Below, piece after piece: positions 6,870-7,430 of a stretch of DNA of 7,430 nt. The stretch is from assembly GCA_016198945.1 (NCBI GenBank), contig JACQHO010000224.1, positions 1 through 7,430 on the forward strand. The letters run 5' to 3'. Source of the DNA: Nitrospirota bacterium (GTDB taxonomy: Bacteria; Nitrospirota; Nitrospiria; JACQBZ01). Positions within the stretch are counted from its first letter, which is position 1; the number at the start of each line of letters is the position of its first letter. The translations under genes were made by a program, and so were the position numbers. Under the pieces are notes generated by a model. That model had not been told where the DNA came from and did no database searches. It was given only the letters and a program-made list of their open reading frames with translations.

Positions 6870-7430
6870 TTAATTACCTTGATCCTGAATCCTCAATCTA
6901 AAGAGGCCGCCATTGTAGTCTGGTTCATACAGGACCTCCCCGTCCTTCAGAGCGGTCTCTAAGCCGGACGGAACGGATCCATTCTGATTCATTGATTTTA
7001 GAGAGTCAGGCAATCTTTTATTTCTATAATATACAGTAATAACCGAGTAACTTGCTCGGTTAATTAGGTTCGATGTTTTTAGATTGTGGTAAATTTCCGC
7101 CATCTCTCCTGCCTGCCGAGCTGTCGCAATGAATCGGTTGGAAGCGAGTCCAAACAAACCAATGCAGCTTATGATGAACGCTGCACTAATAAAATGCCTT
7201 AGAGTAAGGATAGGCCATCGAAAATGAGCTTTAACAGGAGGCCGGGAAAGAACTCCCTCTGTTTCGCTTATGGTTGATTGAGTAATCAATTCAGCCGTCA
7301 GTAGATTGCTCAAGGCTTTACAAGTTTCAAACTCACCAAGATTGCTGGTTTCAATCAAATTACGGACGTCCTGTTGACCGTTGACCAGATTAAATACCGT
7401 CATTTCTTCCTGTGATATATGGATTCCATC
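6870..7430 (-). CDS. C-terminal part of a membrane protein of the DUF4388 type (5' end outside window)
   Basis: The 186 visible residues end at the stop at 6870, and the frame is open to the window edge. An internal ATG at 7403 lies in this frame, but nine in-frame residues precede it without a ribosome site, so the true start is probably outside. Visible residues 8-50 (EEMTVFNLVNGQQDVRNLIE, then GEFETCKALSNLL) match the winged-helix-like segment that follows DUF4388 domains in deltaproteobacterial and Nitrospirota regulators. One transmembrane helix spans about 77-101. The tail (102-186), probably periplasmic, contains YYRNKRLPDSL and a late YEPDYNGG, loosely like the variable tail of pilin-type proteins. 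I infer a membrane-linked signalling protein. It lies 53 bases upstream of the HTH gene, consistent with an operon. Its base composition is lower in G+C than the left half of the window. Confidence 0.83.
   Translation of the reverse strand, partial: DGIHISQEEMTVFNLVNGQQDVRNLIETSNLGEFETCKALSNLLTAELITQSTISETEGVLSRPPVKAHFRWPILTLRHFISAAFIISCIGLFGLASNRFIATARQAGEMAEIYHNLKTSNLINRASYSVITVYYRNKRLPDSLKSMNQNGSVPSGLETALKDGEVLYEPDYNGGLFRLRIQDQGN

Overview
All five genes in this window lie on the minus strand; I see no credible plus-strand gene. The left half is G+C-rich (positions 2821-2880 are about two-thirds G+C by hand count). The right end is much more A+T-rich (positions 6961-7020 are about 42% G+C). 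The protein types suggest a Gram-negative, respiring bacterium: an exported Do-family protease, a FixC/FixX-type quinone reductase module, and the tail of a DUF4388-type protein. The flavour resembles Nitrospirota or deltaproteobacterial lineages, but no marker gene fixes the taxonomy.

Positions 1-3791 hold one uninterrupted frame of at least 1,263 codons that leaves the window before its stop. It starts with a FixC / ETF-quinone-oxidoreductase-like flavoprotein. A hydrophobic helix follows, then a FixX-like [4Fe-4S] domain with the expected four cysteines, then a divergent acyl-CoA-dehydrogenase-like region. In most bacteria these activities are separate proteins, so this fusion is the most notable item in the window. 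Several residues expected at the active sites are missing, so its chemistry is uncertain. Its leader carries a good sigma-70-like promoter and a perfect 13-bp-arm palindrome.

Positions 3896-3933 are a clear intrinsic terminator for the next gene, a complete two-PDZ DegP/HtrA-type periplasmic serine protease (3950-5347). The protease has its own strong ribosome binding site. Upstream of it lies a 309-base A+T-rich intergenic region with a possible promoter and two inverted repeats.

Positions 5657-7430 hold a small cluster transcribed toward the protease. In order of transcription it has the C-terminal part of a membrane protein of the DUF4388 kind, cut by the window edge; a 190-residue protein with an apparent Xre-like helix-turn-helix and an AT-hook-like basic patch; and a 195-residue protein with an RCK_C (TrkA_C) domain but no Rossmann or channel part. 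The last two overlap by one base (TAATG) and are probably translationally coupled. This cluster looks like a signalling or regulatory unit of unknown role. I see no tRNA, rRNA, CRISPR array, insertion sequence or transposase gene.
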